Shown: one piece after another, positions 1-10,575 of the stretch
How the letters are laid out: each line of letters opens with the position of its first letter
Position numbering within the stretch: position 1 is the first letter of the stretch
From: Liolophura sinensis
Taxonomy: Eukaryota; Mollusca; Polyplacophora; Chitonida; Chitonidae
NCBI RefSeq assembly: GCF_032854445.1
Contig: NC_088304.1
Coordinates: 20,123,850-20,187,849 of the forward strand
Direction of reading: 5' to 3'
DNA: 64,000 bases
The notes under the pieces: generated by a model
Told to the model about the DNA's origin: nothing
The model's input: only the letters and a program-made list of their open reading frames with translations
Databases searched by the model: none
Translations under genes and position numbers: made by a program

Positions 1-288
1 CATCGTGACTTGATCGTGTATAACCATCGTGACCTGACGGTATATACTCATCGTGATCTGCCGGTAAAGAAATATCGTGACTTGACGGTGTATAACCATC
101 GTGACCTGGCGGTATATACTCATCGTGATCTAGCGGTAAATAAATATCGTGACTTGACGGTGTATAACCATCGTAACCTGGCTGTGTATAACCATCGTGA
201 CCTAGCGGTGTATAACCATCGTGACCTGGCGGTGTATAACCATTGTGACTTGACGGTGTATAATCATCTCTACCTAACAGTCTATTAA
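1..288 (+). repeat. 24-bp minisatellite, right-hand end of array 1
   Basis: Repeats built on ATAACCATCGTGACCTGG with a 24-bp period; the last 288 bp of an array whose start lies outside the window. It is nearly identical to 11,016-11,303. Because 24 is divisible by three and the unit carries a stop in only one of six frames, long open frames run through it without implying a protein. Confidence 0.9.
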
Positions 289-1252
289 TAGCAGTGTATA
301 TAAGTAAGTGCTATTATAACAACTCCAACTGTTACTACAGACATCGAATTGATCTCACACACTGCCACACTTAGCCTTGCCAAGTAGGGGAAATTACACC
401 GGGCATAAGATTACTTCTCAATCAATCAGCCCTTCCTGTTCACCTGCGACGAAAAAACTCTGCTGTTTTTTTGATCAATTCATTTGAATGCAATCTACAG
501 CCGCATAAATTTGGGTTAACTCCCAGCTGACCTGAGATAAACGGTATCTGCAGAGCAATCTGAAGTGCATTCTGGCTTACACGCATTTTGTTCATCAACG
601 CCCGTTTTTGACGACGAAATTCACACTAGTGATTTTTTATGAGGTATTTAAAATCCATGTGCATGTAATGTAACAGTTTTGGCATCACTGACATACTTTC
701 ATCAAACTGCTGCAGAGTATTGCTTAAGGCAACTGCAGTATCACATACGTGTGTTCATCAATAGAAGATGGCCTGTAGCTACAGCTGTGTGCGTGTAATG
801 TGTTGGGAGTCAGATTTCGCCTCACAAATGTACCTTTATCATTAACTATTCATCAAGTGGCAACGTAGATGGTTACTGCCTCACATCGTCATAATACCGC
901 ATAACTTTGATAAATATGGACGGAATGTCCCGATTCCATTACACTCTGCCTCTTACTTCGCTAACCCCGGGGCTAGAGACTGCATATTCGCCGTGTTAAA
1001 TTAACCTGGCCCTATGTATATATGAAGAGCAACTTAGATACATTTTTACTATAGACATATAAAGTTGCATGTTACAAGATTTGGTTACTGATTTCATTCA
1101 ATCGCCGGGAGAATTCGATGCGTCACTGAAAATTGTTGACAGCCTGCGTAAATTCGTCTTAATTTCATAGCTTATGTACTTTCTTTGTTTTTTTGGTAGT
1201 TTGAGTTGAATCTTGCTTTGAGAAATGGCCTTACGATTATTAGCCTGGAATG

Positions 1253-1610
1253 TTCATTTTGGTTGAAGTTGGTAGAGCGTCCGCTTTGGGAGCGGTAGAT
1301 CCACGGTCAATCCTGGGTCGAGTCGCACTTATGACCTCAAAAGCGTAAGTTGTGACTTCCTCCCTTGGCGTTCAGCATAAATGGGATAGTACAATGGGAT
1401 AGTTGACCCGTATCAGTATAATGCCTCGGGCGGGCCGGCTTACTTGCCTTCGATAAGGCGTCTCAGTGAAGCAGCACGAAATAAAAGAGCAGCGGAAATC
1501 CGTCCAGCAACAAGGAAGCACATTACATGCACTCTAAGGATTCCTTAAGTCATGGGACCGAAAAATATTAAAAAGTGCGACGTTAAACCCCAAGCGCTTA
1601 TTCACTCATT
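1253..1610 (+). mobile_element. SINE family S1, old copy (unit 1)
   Basis: tRNA-like head with an A-box region (GTTGGTAGAGCGTCCG) and a B-box-like GTCAATCCTGGGTCGAGTC. A body follows (TGACCCGTATCAGTATAATG, CAGCAACAAGGAAGCACATT), then a 3' end with GACGTTAAACCCCAAGCGC and a degenerate ACTC tail. The first ~15 bp are mutated compared with the fresh copies at 22,518 and 45,963. Confidence 0.85.
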
Positions 1611-3204
1611 TTAGTTGACGGCTGTGTACGAATTGAGGCCTAGATTCCAGCAAACTTAATGAGGAGCCGTTAAGGCAGCTCTTGCAGAGCTATGAGAAAG
1701 GTGAAAGGGGAGCTTCAGTATCGTGCACTCTCTCTCATTAGATTAACTGTACTCGGCTGTTTTCTGTATATCAGAGACGTTTATATCAGTAGACGTATAT
1801 GTGGTTAATTGTCTATTTGCAGTGTGTAAGAAAACATTTAATTTTTTCGCGTTTGTGCCTATTTATAATGTTTTATAAAACAGTTTATGTATTTATTACC
1901 AGAAGTACTTTTATCAGTAAACGTATATGTGCTTTCTGCCTATGTATTTGTAATGTGTCACAGATGTACCTTAAGATGCAAATGTTTTGACAAAATGTAA
2001 GAACGTGCTTTCGTCAGTAACCGTTTGAGGTGCCAGCTAGCCACTTGTTATGAGAAGCGTTAAAGTCACTGTCTGCGGTCCTAAAGCGGTCACGGCTGAG
2101 CGATTGGCGGTCGACCTTAGCAAATTAGCGTCAAAACACGACGGAATACAAACCAGCTGGTTTTTATAGTTGTAAGGGTTATTGTCTTCCGCGGTCGAGC
2201 ATTTGTGTGTCGTAAAGAAGCAGGAAGGGATGTTATTGGTGCAACGTTTTGGAACAAACCTTCCTCACCTGACCATCAGCTAAGACTTCGTGCGAATCCA
2301 CGGCGTCAATCAACTAAACCCAGTCACCGTTAAGTGGATAAGCCCATGTCTGGGCCAATTACAAAGCTAATCTCGGAGAACGCTCCGAAGATTTTTCTTC
2401 AAGAGCTTTTAGCTCCTCATAGATCTCACTAGTGGACCTTTTCTATTCCGTTCTGATTACTGCTTTTGTACGTGGAGCGGACACCTCCCGAAGGCTTCAC
2501 GACCAAAGGGTTGTTGCTGAAGTGACATAACAGCAAATACAGACCGACACAACTTCCCAGCTAAACAATCTCTCTGACAGACAGTGAAGAGAGTTGCTGT
2601 TGATTTAAATCTCGATAAAAAAAAATTCAACCCACAAGGGTAAAGACCCAGAGCTTTTATCGGCTCAATTTACCCGTGGCGCTGATGATTTCGTCAATAC
2701 TGGACCATGCCAGTAAATCAGTCCGGACAGCTCAGCAGTAGATAAATAAACCATTGTGTTTATATGCGCTCACGTCTGAAGATGAATATATAAGTACTCA
2801 GCTAACTGTGAAATCCCCGTATTCCTTAGCTGGCATGTGTGACTCAATCAATAAATATGTCCCATTCAACACTCATCCAGTCATTCAATCTATCAATCAA
2901 CAAATCAATGAAATTATCAATTGAAATAAAAGCCATCAATCAGAGATTCAATTAAGGATTTAAATAATGAAATAATCATTCTCAAGTATTATCCTGATTT
3001 CTGTTTTAAAGGTAGTCAAATTACAAGGTTCGGATATAAGAGTAACATATAGTCCACTAGTCTGTAACGTTTTAGTGTACACTTTTAACAGGATATGTTG
3101 ATGCTTGAGTGTACATGGAAAGGTTGCAAACTAATAAATCAGAAGATGTTATCCATAGATATGCCGAATCTTGTAATGTTAGTCTGTGAAATTCTAAATA
3201 CCCT

Positions 3205-3500
3205 GGACAGATTCCGTGGCCTAAAGGTTAGAACGTCAGCCTCAAAGTCTGGAGACCAGGGATAAAACCCTGGTCGAGTCATACCAAAGACGTTGAAAAT
3301 GGTCTTTGCTGCTGCCTCCCTTGGCGCTCAGCACTGAGAAGTTAAAGCAAGGTAACGGGACTGGCTGGCCCGGTGTCAGTATAACTGGGTGGGGAGTCCT
3401 GTCTGGGGTCTTTGGCTTGATACTTCAGTCGTTGCATGGAATCGCTCTTCCAGAAGAAAACACTCTATATGCAATGTATATAGACTAATGGCTGCTCATC
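3205..3500 (+). mobile_element. SINE family S2, 3'-truncated copy (unit 1)
   Basis: tRNA-like head (GTGGCCTAAAGGTTAGAACG, then GGGATAAAACCCTGGTCGAG) followed by the body (TTGCTGCTGCCTCCCTTGGC, GTCAGTATAACTGGGTGGGG). The 3' tail is missing compared with the unit 3 copy, and the deletion extends into flanking DNA. Frames at 3,306-3,574 are within the SINE and its flank. Confidence 0.85.
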
Positions 3501-4346
3501 AAACTCTTGAAAAATTTAATGTCAATCGGTTATTATGTCAGTCATTTGAGTCATGGATGTGTAAAAGTGATTAAACGTCTTTTTGATTAATCCATACTGG
3601 GAAAACTGCCACTGTACACACGTCCGTCATTCAGGCATGCTCGTTTATTATCTTTTTGAAGGCTATTCTATCATTTCAAGCTAATCCAGTGCCATGAAAA
3701 ACTGAGGGGATCACGTAGATCCGGGCACGTCAAATCTATTTAATTAGACCTCAAAACATTTCCGCCTACCGAGAGCATCTGGAGAAACTAAGATAAACAA
3801 TATAAGTCGGTTAATGTCTAGATAATCAAAAGCCTCTTGATCAAAAGCTTTTGTGGGATACAGATAAAAGCACCACATTATTTTTACCGTTAAGCTTAAA
3901 GGCATTTTTCAAACGACAGAATGTAGAACAATTTGCAAAAACAACATTGTGAAGGGCTATTATGGCTGAGTTAGTTTCAGTATTAAACACCGTTTGTTTT
4001 ACCTCATTTGTCTACTTCTGTAAATTGTCAGGATGTAGACTTGGTAACCTCTAGACCTACTAAGTTAAGGTGTCATCAAAATCACAAAGAGCTGGATTCG
4101 AACAGGCGGCCATATTGATCAAGGCTTGATAGGCTTGCTTCCTTTGTGTTGAACACACTGGATTTCTACTTGCACTTTTCTTGTTACGTATTGCACCAAT
4201 CCTGACAAGCTACATGTGCCTACGTTTGTGAAGGTTTCTAATCTGCAGGAGACCATGCTACTGTAGAGTCTGCATAACCTGTGTGTATGTCAAGCGGTTT
4301 TCCCGATGTTGTTCACAAACGTAATGATTACACCCTGATGCACGGG

Positions 4347-4649
4347 TCATGCTGACTGAGGAATCCCCTCTACGAGTTCTCTACGCGGCTGTTGTTGGAT
4401 AAACCTAGACCCGGGGACACACTTGTCGGAATTTTTTTGCTCGCACGGGCCTATTGTGTGAATTTCTAAAAATACGTCTTGTTTGTCCTCGCCGACGATG
4501 GCGTATTCCACATGCGGTCTTGTTCGCCCCGAAATTCGCTGGTATGAAACGTTTGGGATATTGGTGAAGAAATCCGCCAGCAGTTTCACTCGGTTCGCCT
4601 TGTGTCCACTCCAGTGAATTTTGGCGGCCCAGTTGATAGAGCTGACCAT
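4347..4649 (-). CDS. Hypothetical small ORF in a locally conserved island of the unit (unit 1)
   Basis: A 100-codon frame, not recognised as any family. Its product would start MVSSINWAAK and contain LLADFFTNIPNVSYQR and DVFLEIHTIGPCEQ. It has no signal peptide or membrane segment. The reason to list it is conservation: 4,441-4,600 has only two differences from unit 2, while the 80 bp on the 3' side (4,300-4,380) differ at about a dozen positions and the 60 bp on the other side at five. The few differences inside are mostly amino-acid changing, which argues against strong protein-level selection. A second frame overlaps it (4,405-4,722, same strand). It may equally be a conserved noncoding segment or a gene-conversion tract. 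Confidence 0.22.
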   Translation of the reverse strand: MVSSINWAAKIHWSGHKANRVKLLADFFTNIPNVSYQRISGRTRPHVEYAIVGEDKQDVFLEIHTIGPCEQKNSDKCVPGSRFIQQQPRRELVEGIPQSA

Positions 4650-5704
4650 TCAAAGAACAGGGAAATGGTGTTGACCTGTGACATTTTGTTTGCATCACAT
4701 TGGTTACTTCGTCACATGACATAACGTACTGACTTCAACGGAAAAATCCGTCTAGTGTGTCTGCCTAGTGCGAATGTCGTCAGTGTATTTCGCGGCCGAT
4801 TAGGATCGCCCCTGGAAGCGAAAAAAATGCGCCTAGTATGTCCCCAGCTTAAGGTGCACAGGATCCAAGGTGACAATCCAATTAGTGTTCGACTCGAATC
4901 TTGATGGTATCGGCTCCCCACGGAGAGACATAGAATTGGTGCTCTCTTTATAACCAGCACATCAAGAATTGGCGGTCGGCTAATCATACGACTCTCGTGA
5001 AATGGCAATAGCTCCCAGCCCGTGATCAACCTGAAATAAAAGGTAATGTCAAGGTGTTTTGTCTGAGGCTTTGTTCAGAATCGTTCTGATAGAGGAATTC
5101 CGCGGAGTGATGTATACAAGCAGTCTGTAGACGGACGGTCGGGCGATGCGACGAGCTGAACGTTAACCCTGTCTGATGCTATAATGATGATCTGTCAACT
5201 CGATAACATCAGCGGAAGAGAGAGAGGGCTGATCAGGACCGGAAGACCACAAGTCCAGGCCCCGTTTGGTAAATCTAGCCACTATTGACTCTTTGCAGCC
5301 AGGCATCATGGTCAGAGTTGCCTGCCTGAGTTAGTCGCTGGTTAAACAGCGGTTGACTTGGGCGATGATGAGTCACATATAAACTTTTAACGTCTACTAA
5401 ACCGTCATTGAGCGGTAAGGCCTGATTTGTTATTCAAAAGACAACACGCGCAATTGATAGTCGCCAGACATATTGAGTCCCATGAAAAAAACGATAAGCA
5501 CCACTCCCTTGTTTCTTTGTTCGTGTAAACTCACGCAAAAGTAATTACGTACATCCGTTTAAAGACATCCGACTTTTTGCTAGGATGTAGAATATCACTT
5601 ACCTCTCACACGACGATTCGCTTATGTTTTTTTCTACCCTGTCTTAATCTGAAAGTTCCCCACTCCTACATATACGTGGGTACTCGTATACTCCATATTC
5701 CTAC

Positions 5705-5825
5705 ACCTACTGAAGGCTTTCACGACGGAAAGGTTTTTGCTGGAGTAACATAACAGAAAATACGGACGGACACAACCTCCCAGCTAAACAATCTCTCTGA
5801 CAGACAGCGAAGAGAGTTGAATTGG
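5705..5825 (+). repeat. Tail fragment C of the A/B repeat (unit 1)
   Basis: About 120 bp matching the interior of A (2,490-2,610) and B (7,000-7,110): ACATAACAG, CAGCTAAACAATCTCTCTGA and the AGAGAGTTG end. It abuts B directly. A third partial copy per unit suggests the 11-kb unit was assembled from a smaller tandem array. The unit 2 equivalent is at ~16,705-16,825. Confidence 0.75.
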
Positions 5826-5831
5826 ATTGGC

Positions 5832-7850
5832 ACGTTGTATATATGAACAGTTGCACTCAAAGCGCAACTGAGATACTTGTTTTTACTACAAACTTATAAA
5901 CTAGCATGGTAAAAGATTTAGTGACTGATTTCATGCATTCGCCGTGAACATTCCATGCGTCTTTCTGACATGAATGAAAAAAAAATCCCGGGAATTCGTT
6001 ATATTTTCGTACCTTATTTACTTTCTCTTTTCTTTGGTAGTTTGTGTTGAATGTTGTTTTGAGAAGTGGCCTGATCAGTAATCGTGTATCGGTATCCTGC
6101 ACTTTGTCATCAGACTACCTGTACGAGGCTGTTTTCTATATCACAGACATACTTATGTCAGTAGACGTATATGTGAATACTATCTGTCTATTAACAGTGT
6201 GTACAAAAACACTTAATTTTATCGTGACTGTGCCTCTTTTTAATGGTTTAGATAACAGTTTATGTATTATCAGCAGTACTTTTATCAGCAGACGTATATA
6301 TGCGTACTGCCTGTCTATTTGTAATGTTTTAGATAACAGTTTACGTATTATCAGCAGTACTTTAATCAGTAGAGGTATATATGCGTACTGCCTGTCTATT
6401 TGTAATGTTTTAGAAAATATCTTTTGTATTACAGAACCTTAAGACATATATGTGGATTTTACTTTATTATGGGCAATGTGAGTTTCTGCTGATGTGTTGA
6501 TAGCTAAGAACGTGCTTTGGTCAGTGGCCGTTTCAGGTGCCAGCTTGACACTTGTTATGACAAGCGGTACCATCACTGTCTGCGGTCCTAAAGCGGTCGC
6601 GGCTGAGCGATCGGCGGTAGACCTAAGCTGATTAGCGCCAAAACACGGCGGAATACAAATCAGCTGTTTTTAATGGAGTTGTAGGGGTTATTGTCTTCCC
6701 CGGTCGGGCATTTGGGTGTCGTAAAGGAGCAGGAAGGGATGTTATTGGTGCGACATTTCGGAACAAGACTTCCTCACTTAACCATCAGCTAAGACTGCGT
6801 GCCAATCCACAGCGTCAGTCAACTAAACCCAGTCACCTTTAAGTGGATAAGCCCTTGTCTTGGCCAATTACAAAGCTAATCTCGAAGAACGCTCCGTAGA
6901 GTTTTTTTCAAGAGCGTTTGGCTCCTCACAGACTTAGCTAGTCGGCCTTCTATATTCCGTTCTGATTACTACTTTTGTACGTGGAGGTGACACCTCCCGA
7001 AGGCTTCACGACCAAAGGGTTGTTGCTGAATGGACATAACAGCAAATACAGACCGGCACTACCTCCCAGCTAAACAATCTCTCTGACAGACAGCGAAGAG
7101 AGTTGCTGTTTGAAACTCGATAAAAAATTCAGCCCGAAAATTCAAAGGTAAAGGCCAAGAGCTTTTATCTCGGCTCAGTTTACCGGTGGCGTTGATGATT
7201 TCGTCAATACTGGACCCCACCAATAAATCAGTCCGGACAGCTCAGCAGTAGATAAATAAACCATTGTGCTTGTCTGTTTCAAAGGTAGTCAAATTACAAG
7301 GTTCGGATATAAGAATGCCATCTAGTCCACAACATTTCGCTGTACACTTTTAATACCCTCGTGAAAGTTAATGTCCATCGGTTATCCTGTCAGTCATTGG
7401 AGTCATAGATGTGTAAAAACATCTTTTTGATTGACGCATACTTGAAAAAATTTCCACCCTACACACGTCCGTCAACCAGGCGTGCTCGTTTTCCCACGTA
7501 TGTTTCTTTTCTTTTTGAGCGCTCTTTTGTTATTTCAGACTATTCCAATTCCATCAAAAACTCCGGGGAACACGAAGATCCGCGCTCATAAAATCTATTT
7601 AATTAGACCTCAAAGCATTTCTGCCTATCGAGAGCTTCTGGAGAAACTAAGACAAAACAATATAAGACGCTTTATGTCGACATAACCAAAAGTTTCCAGA
7701 CCAAAAGCTTGTATTAGATACAGATAAAAGCACCACATCATTTATATCTTAAACCTAAAGGAATTTTTTTAACAACAGAATGTAGGACAATTTTGAGAAA
7801 ACAACCCTGTGAAGCATTATTATGGCTGACTTACTTTAAATGTCAAACAG
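5832..7850 (+). repeat. Internal subunit B of macrosatellite unit 1
   Basis: Diverged direct repeat of A without the two SINEs, so it preserves their pre-insertion sites. The unit 2 copy (~16,835-18,920) holds about 81 bp (18,351-18,431) missing here; the junction sits at a shared TTAA, consistent with a microhomology deletion in unit 1. Homology with A ends at the TTATGGCTGA block near 7,830. Confidence 0.8.
6241..6420 (+). repeat. 81-bp tandem repeat inside subunit B (unit 1)
   Basis: The block starting TAATG(G/T)TTTAGATAACAG occurs at 6,241 and 6,322 and starts a third time at 6,403, a period of exactly 81 bp. The frame stays open across it because 81 is divisible by three (a 132-codon frame, 6,044-6,442, with repeated ISSTxISRRIYAYCLSICN). 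Subunit A has only one equivalent. A coding role is not supported. Confidence 0.8.
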
Positions 7851-8589
7851 CCTCCTGCATTCAAAACTCTTATGTGTCGTATAAGTTAAAATGATTATTT
7901 TGTGTTAATTTAAAAAAAATGTTGTATTTGACATCTGATAACACACACCATAAGACATCACAACAAGTGGTTTTTGGTCACACATACGAAAAGACGACTT
8001 TATAATTGGCTTTTTGCTTCATCCAGAAGGTAGGACACTGTTAAAATTGGTTTCTGACAACAAATACAAGACATTACAGCATTTAGTTTTTGGTCACAAG
8101 CACGGTAAGGCAATTTTATATTCTGTACTCAAGACTCAATACACAAAAAGAATCAAATCCGGTTACTTTTATGGCCATACATTTCCGACAAGACAGTGGT
8201 ATTAGTTGCTATATGACCGGATAAAACAATGCTATTGTTAGTAACTTACTATACTGCGTTGGAATAGGTGCCTAGTAGGGTGTGTGTAATAAGATGTTTT
8301 ATGGTGCTTTGTGACCTCACTGATAATGTAATATAAATCTCTGTTACAATTTGCATCTGGTTTCTCGTATCTAATAAAGCTGATAAACATTTACTATAGC
8401 CAGTTTTATACTGATTGTTGATGACAAAGTTTGCTTTTGGCATCAACCAGGCATCTACTACCTAAGGGAAATGAAACGTCATCAGTCTCCAACGGAGCGA
8501 AATGTAATACAAACTTCAGAGGCGAGCCTAGTATGAGTTGGGTTGGTTCGAATGGCACATCAACTCGTTTTTTTTTTGATCTACTTGCA

Positions 8590-8641
8590 GAGCGTATATA
8601 AAGTCGATGTGACGGGCTGCAAGTTGTCATTATATACGCTC
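8590..8641. promoter_or_regulatory. TATA-containing inverted repeat (unit 1)
   Basis: Perfect 11-bp arms GAGCGTATATA (8,590-8,600) and TATATACGCTC (8,631-8,641) around a 30-bp spacer; the left arm reads on as TATATAAAG, a TATA-box-like sequence. Conserved in unit 2 at 19,592-19,643. It could be a small promoter or a structured RNA; there is no gene next to it. Confidence 0.35.
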
Positions 8642-9289
8642 GCCGTTTTCGGATGTGCAAATTCCGGGCATTTTATACCTCCAAGATATATAATATATAC
8701 TGTTGAAAAAGATAAGATAACGATGTTTTCTTAAAATTTGTTTTTCAATATCCGAGTAATTGTTGTTTATAATCGCGCACACTTTCGCTCCAATCTTTAC
8801 TTTTGGCGATAAATTTATCTAGGACAGGGTAGTTGGACCCCTTTTTAAACTTTTAACCTTCTATTGAGCAATGTTTACCCATAACTGGCTCAAAAGGCGG
8901 GCGTTTAAAAAACTCTCCGACTGAACCCACAAAATTATTTAAAAATAAAAATGACAACAACAGAGTAGCTGTCAAGTTCGTGAAGGCAAAGTGCTCCGAG
9001 TAAACGCGGAACAAAAAATCTAGGTTGCTAGGATGGTCCATGGTGAAAGGAATGCTGATGTGATATGCCCGTATTAAGAGTGAGCAACGGAGGCAAGCTT
9101 TGTAAGCAGAGAAATGCCTTTGGTGCCAAAATTTGGATTGCATAAGGTCAAGTCAACCTCCGAAACGTGTTTTAATCGTCAACGTTTATCCCGCTGGACT
9201 GTATGAATAAATTAACTGAAGCTTGACCAGTCTCCTTTATTCTCTTTTAAATTTAAATAAAAACACCTATCAGAACTGTTTATATCTAG

Positions 9290-9385
9290 ATGGTTGGCCC
9301 GGTTTTCTCCCACCATAATACTGGCCGCCGCCATATAAGTGAAATATTCTTGCACATGGTGCGATCTATCGGACCAATAGGTGGA
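9290..9385 (+). mobile_element. SINE family S3, 3' fragment (unit 1)
   Basis: TTCTCCCACCATAATACTGG, CCGCCGCCATATAAGTGAAA and TATTCTTGCAC match the 3' half of the copy at 39,719. The tail is gone. Confidence 0.75.
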
Positions 9386-9641
9386 TTGATTGACTGCGAC
9401 TTTAATACAATGTTCAAGGCATTTTACTTGTCGGTGTGCCGGTTGTTGGTGGGGGAAACGGGAGTGCCTTGTAGAGAGGATTTGTCTATGTGTAAGACTG
9501 CGGTAAAACTATACAGCTTTTTCATGCGAAAAGAAACAAAAACACACCAACAACTTTTTATACAATACAACACAGGGATACTGCGACTGAAAACCAAACA
9601 AGGCAACAAGGAGAGCAGATTTTGTTAAAACCTTTGGCTTC

Positions 9642-10091
9642 TATGGTCTATTTCTTTTAGAGAGTCGCGTATTTTCAGCTGCCTGTAAAACCAGTCATAC
9701 TTGCGACCAAAATTGCCTTTAGTCAGTGGCACGTAACAACATAAGGTCTACATATTAATATCGTTGAAGTTCAGATTATTGCGTGGTAAATAAAGTTAGA
9801 ACACTTTCTCAAATTGATAATGTTAAAGCCCATCAGACCCGTAAGAGCCCATTGTCTCAAAAACAAGTGGCATGCTGGATATTGGGCGGAGTTAAACATG
9901 TTTTGATGGAGGGCGGCAGCAGTTTCCTAAACTGCTATCGGTCTTACTGTAAGCCCTGTTTTTTTAAAGCTGGGTGCTAACAAATTTTGTTATCAAGAAA
10001 AATGTAGTCTATTCGCTGAGGGTGTAGTGTAGGATGTACTGATTTTACAGACAGCTGAATATAGACGACTCTCTAAAAGAAAAAGACTATA
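9642..10091. mobile_element. Inverted-repeat (MITE-like) element, unit 1
   Basis: The left end GGTCTATTTCTTTTAGAGAG and the right end CTCTCTAAAAGAAAAAGACT are inverted, and the similarity continues inward (CTGCCTGTAAAACCAGTCAT against TGATTTTACAGACAGCTGAA). No transposase frame is present. Same family as the elements at 41,512 and 56,239. Confidence 0.8.
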
Positions 10092-10179
10092 GTCAAGTTC
10101 GTCAACCTGGAATTCTGTTGCGTCAGAATCTAAGCGCTCAGTCTGATATTCCTAAATACAATACTCGTAGTGAGTATTT

Positions 10180-10360
10180 GGGCGTTCCAATTCGGTAATC
10201 GTACAATTCAATTCTCAAACAACGTAAAACAACCTTTCCCAAAGGAGTATGTTAGGAAATTTATTTCAATAGTTAATAAAGTTTGTGTAATGTAAGAGAA
10301 GAAGGTGTCAGCGGTTTTCAACCATGAAGGATAGACAGTCGATATTCTAGTCATGATATC
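10180..10360 (+). repeat. Dispersed repeat D2, copy in unit 1
   Basis: GGGCGTTCCAATTCGGTAAT, CTCAAACAACGTAAAAC, then GGCGGTTTTCAACCATGAAGG-like sequence and GATATTCTAGTCATGA. It shares this order with 59,655-60,030 and more distantly with 40,125 and 42,555. The unit 2 copy is at ~21,535-21,715 and contains the end of the 66-codon frame at 21,454. Class unknown. Confidence 0.6.
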
Positions 10361-10575
10361 TAATTTAAATTTTTATCCCCTGAATCTATCAATTCTGGTT
10401 CTAATATAAATACAGTTATGTCTCAGTCATGCTCTGGAATTGTAACATCGTAGCGTAAATAATATTTATCTATAACATCGACATTTGTCGTCAAGTGAAA
10501 ATGTCAAAGTTTATTGTTGTACACAGTTGTACACAGAGCTTCATAAAGACGATACTATGGAGACTTGTCAGATTT

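Larger units (their letters stand above)
1018..3992 (+). repeat. Internal subunit A of macrosatellite unit 1
   Basis: Diverged copy of an older repeat also found at 5,832-7,850 (B). Shared landmarks include TTTACTATAGACATATAAA, the stretch CACTGTCTGCGGTCCTAAAG (2,069 against 6,575) and TCTCTCTGACAGACAG (2,569 and 7,078). A is longer than B because it holds an S1 SINE with extra flanking DNA (1,253-1,740) and an S2 SINE (3,205-3,500). Equivalent copies are at about 12,033-15,007 and 23,585-26,561. No coding sequence is recognised. Confidence 0.8.
1..10575. repeat. Macrosatellite unit 1 (left end cut by the window)
   Basis: Order of contents: end of a 24-bp minisatellite (1-285), unique DNA, subunit A (~1,018-3,992) with two old SINEs, a middle segment with a conserved small ORF (4,347-4,649), a tail fragment C (5,705-5,825), subunit B (5,832-7,850), unique DNA with a TATA-containing hairpin (8,590-8,641), a SINE fragment (~9,290), an inverted-repeat element (9,642-10,091) and a dispersed repeat (~10,180-10,360). 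Against unit 2, subunit B lacks about 81 bp near 7,350. Confidence 0.9.

Noticed and set aside
6044-6442. 132-codon gene with internal 27-residue repeats
   Set aside because: Generated by an 81-bp noncoding tandem repeat in subunit B; subunit A, its paralogue, does not keep the frame.
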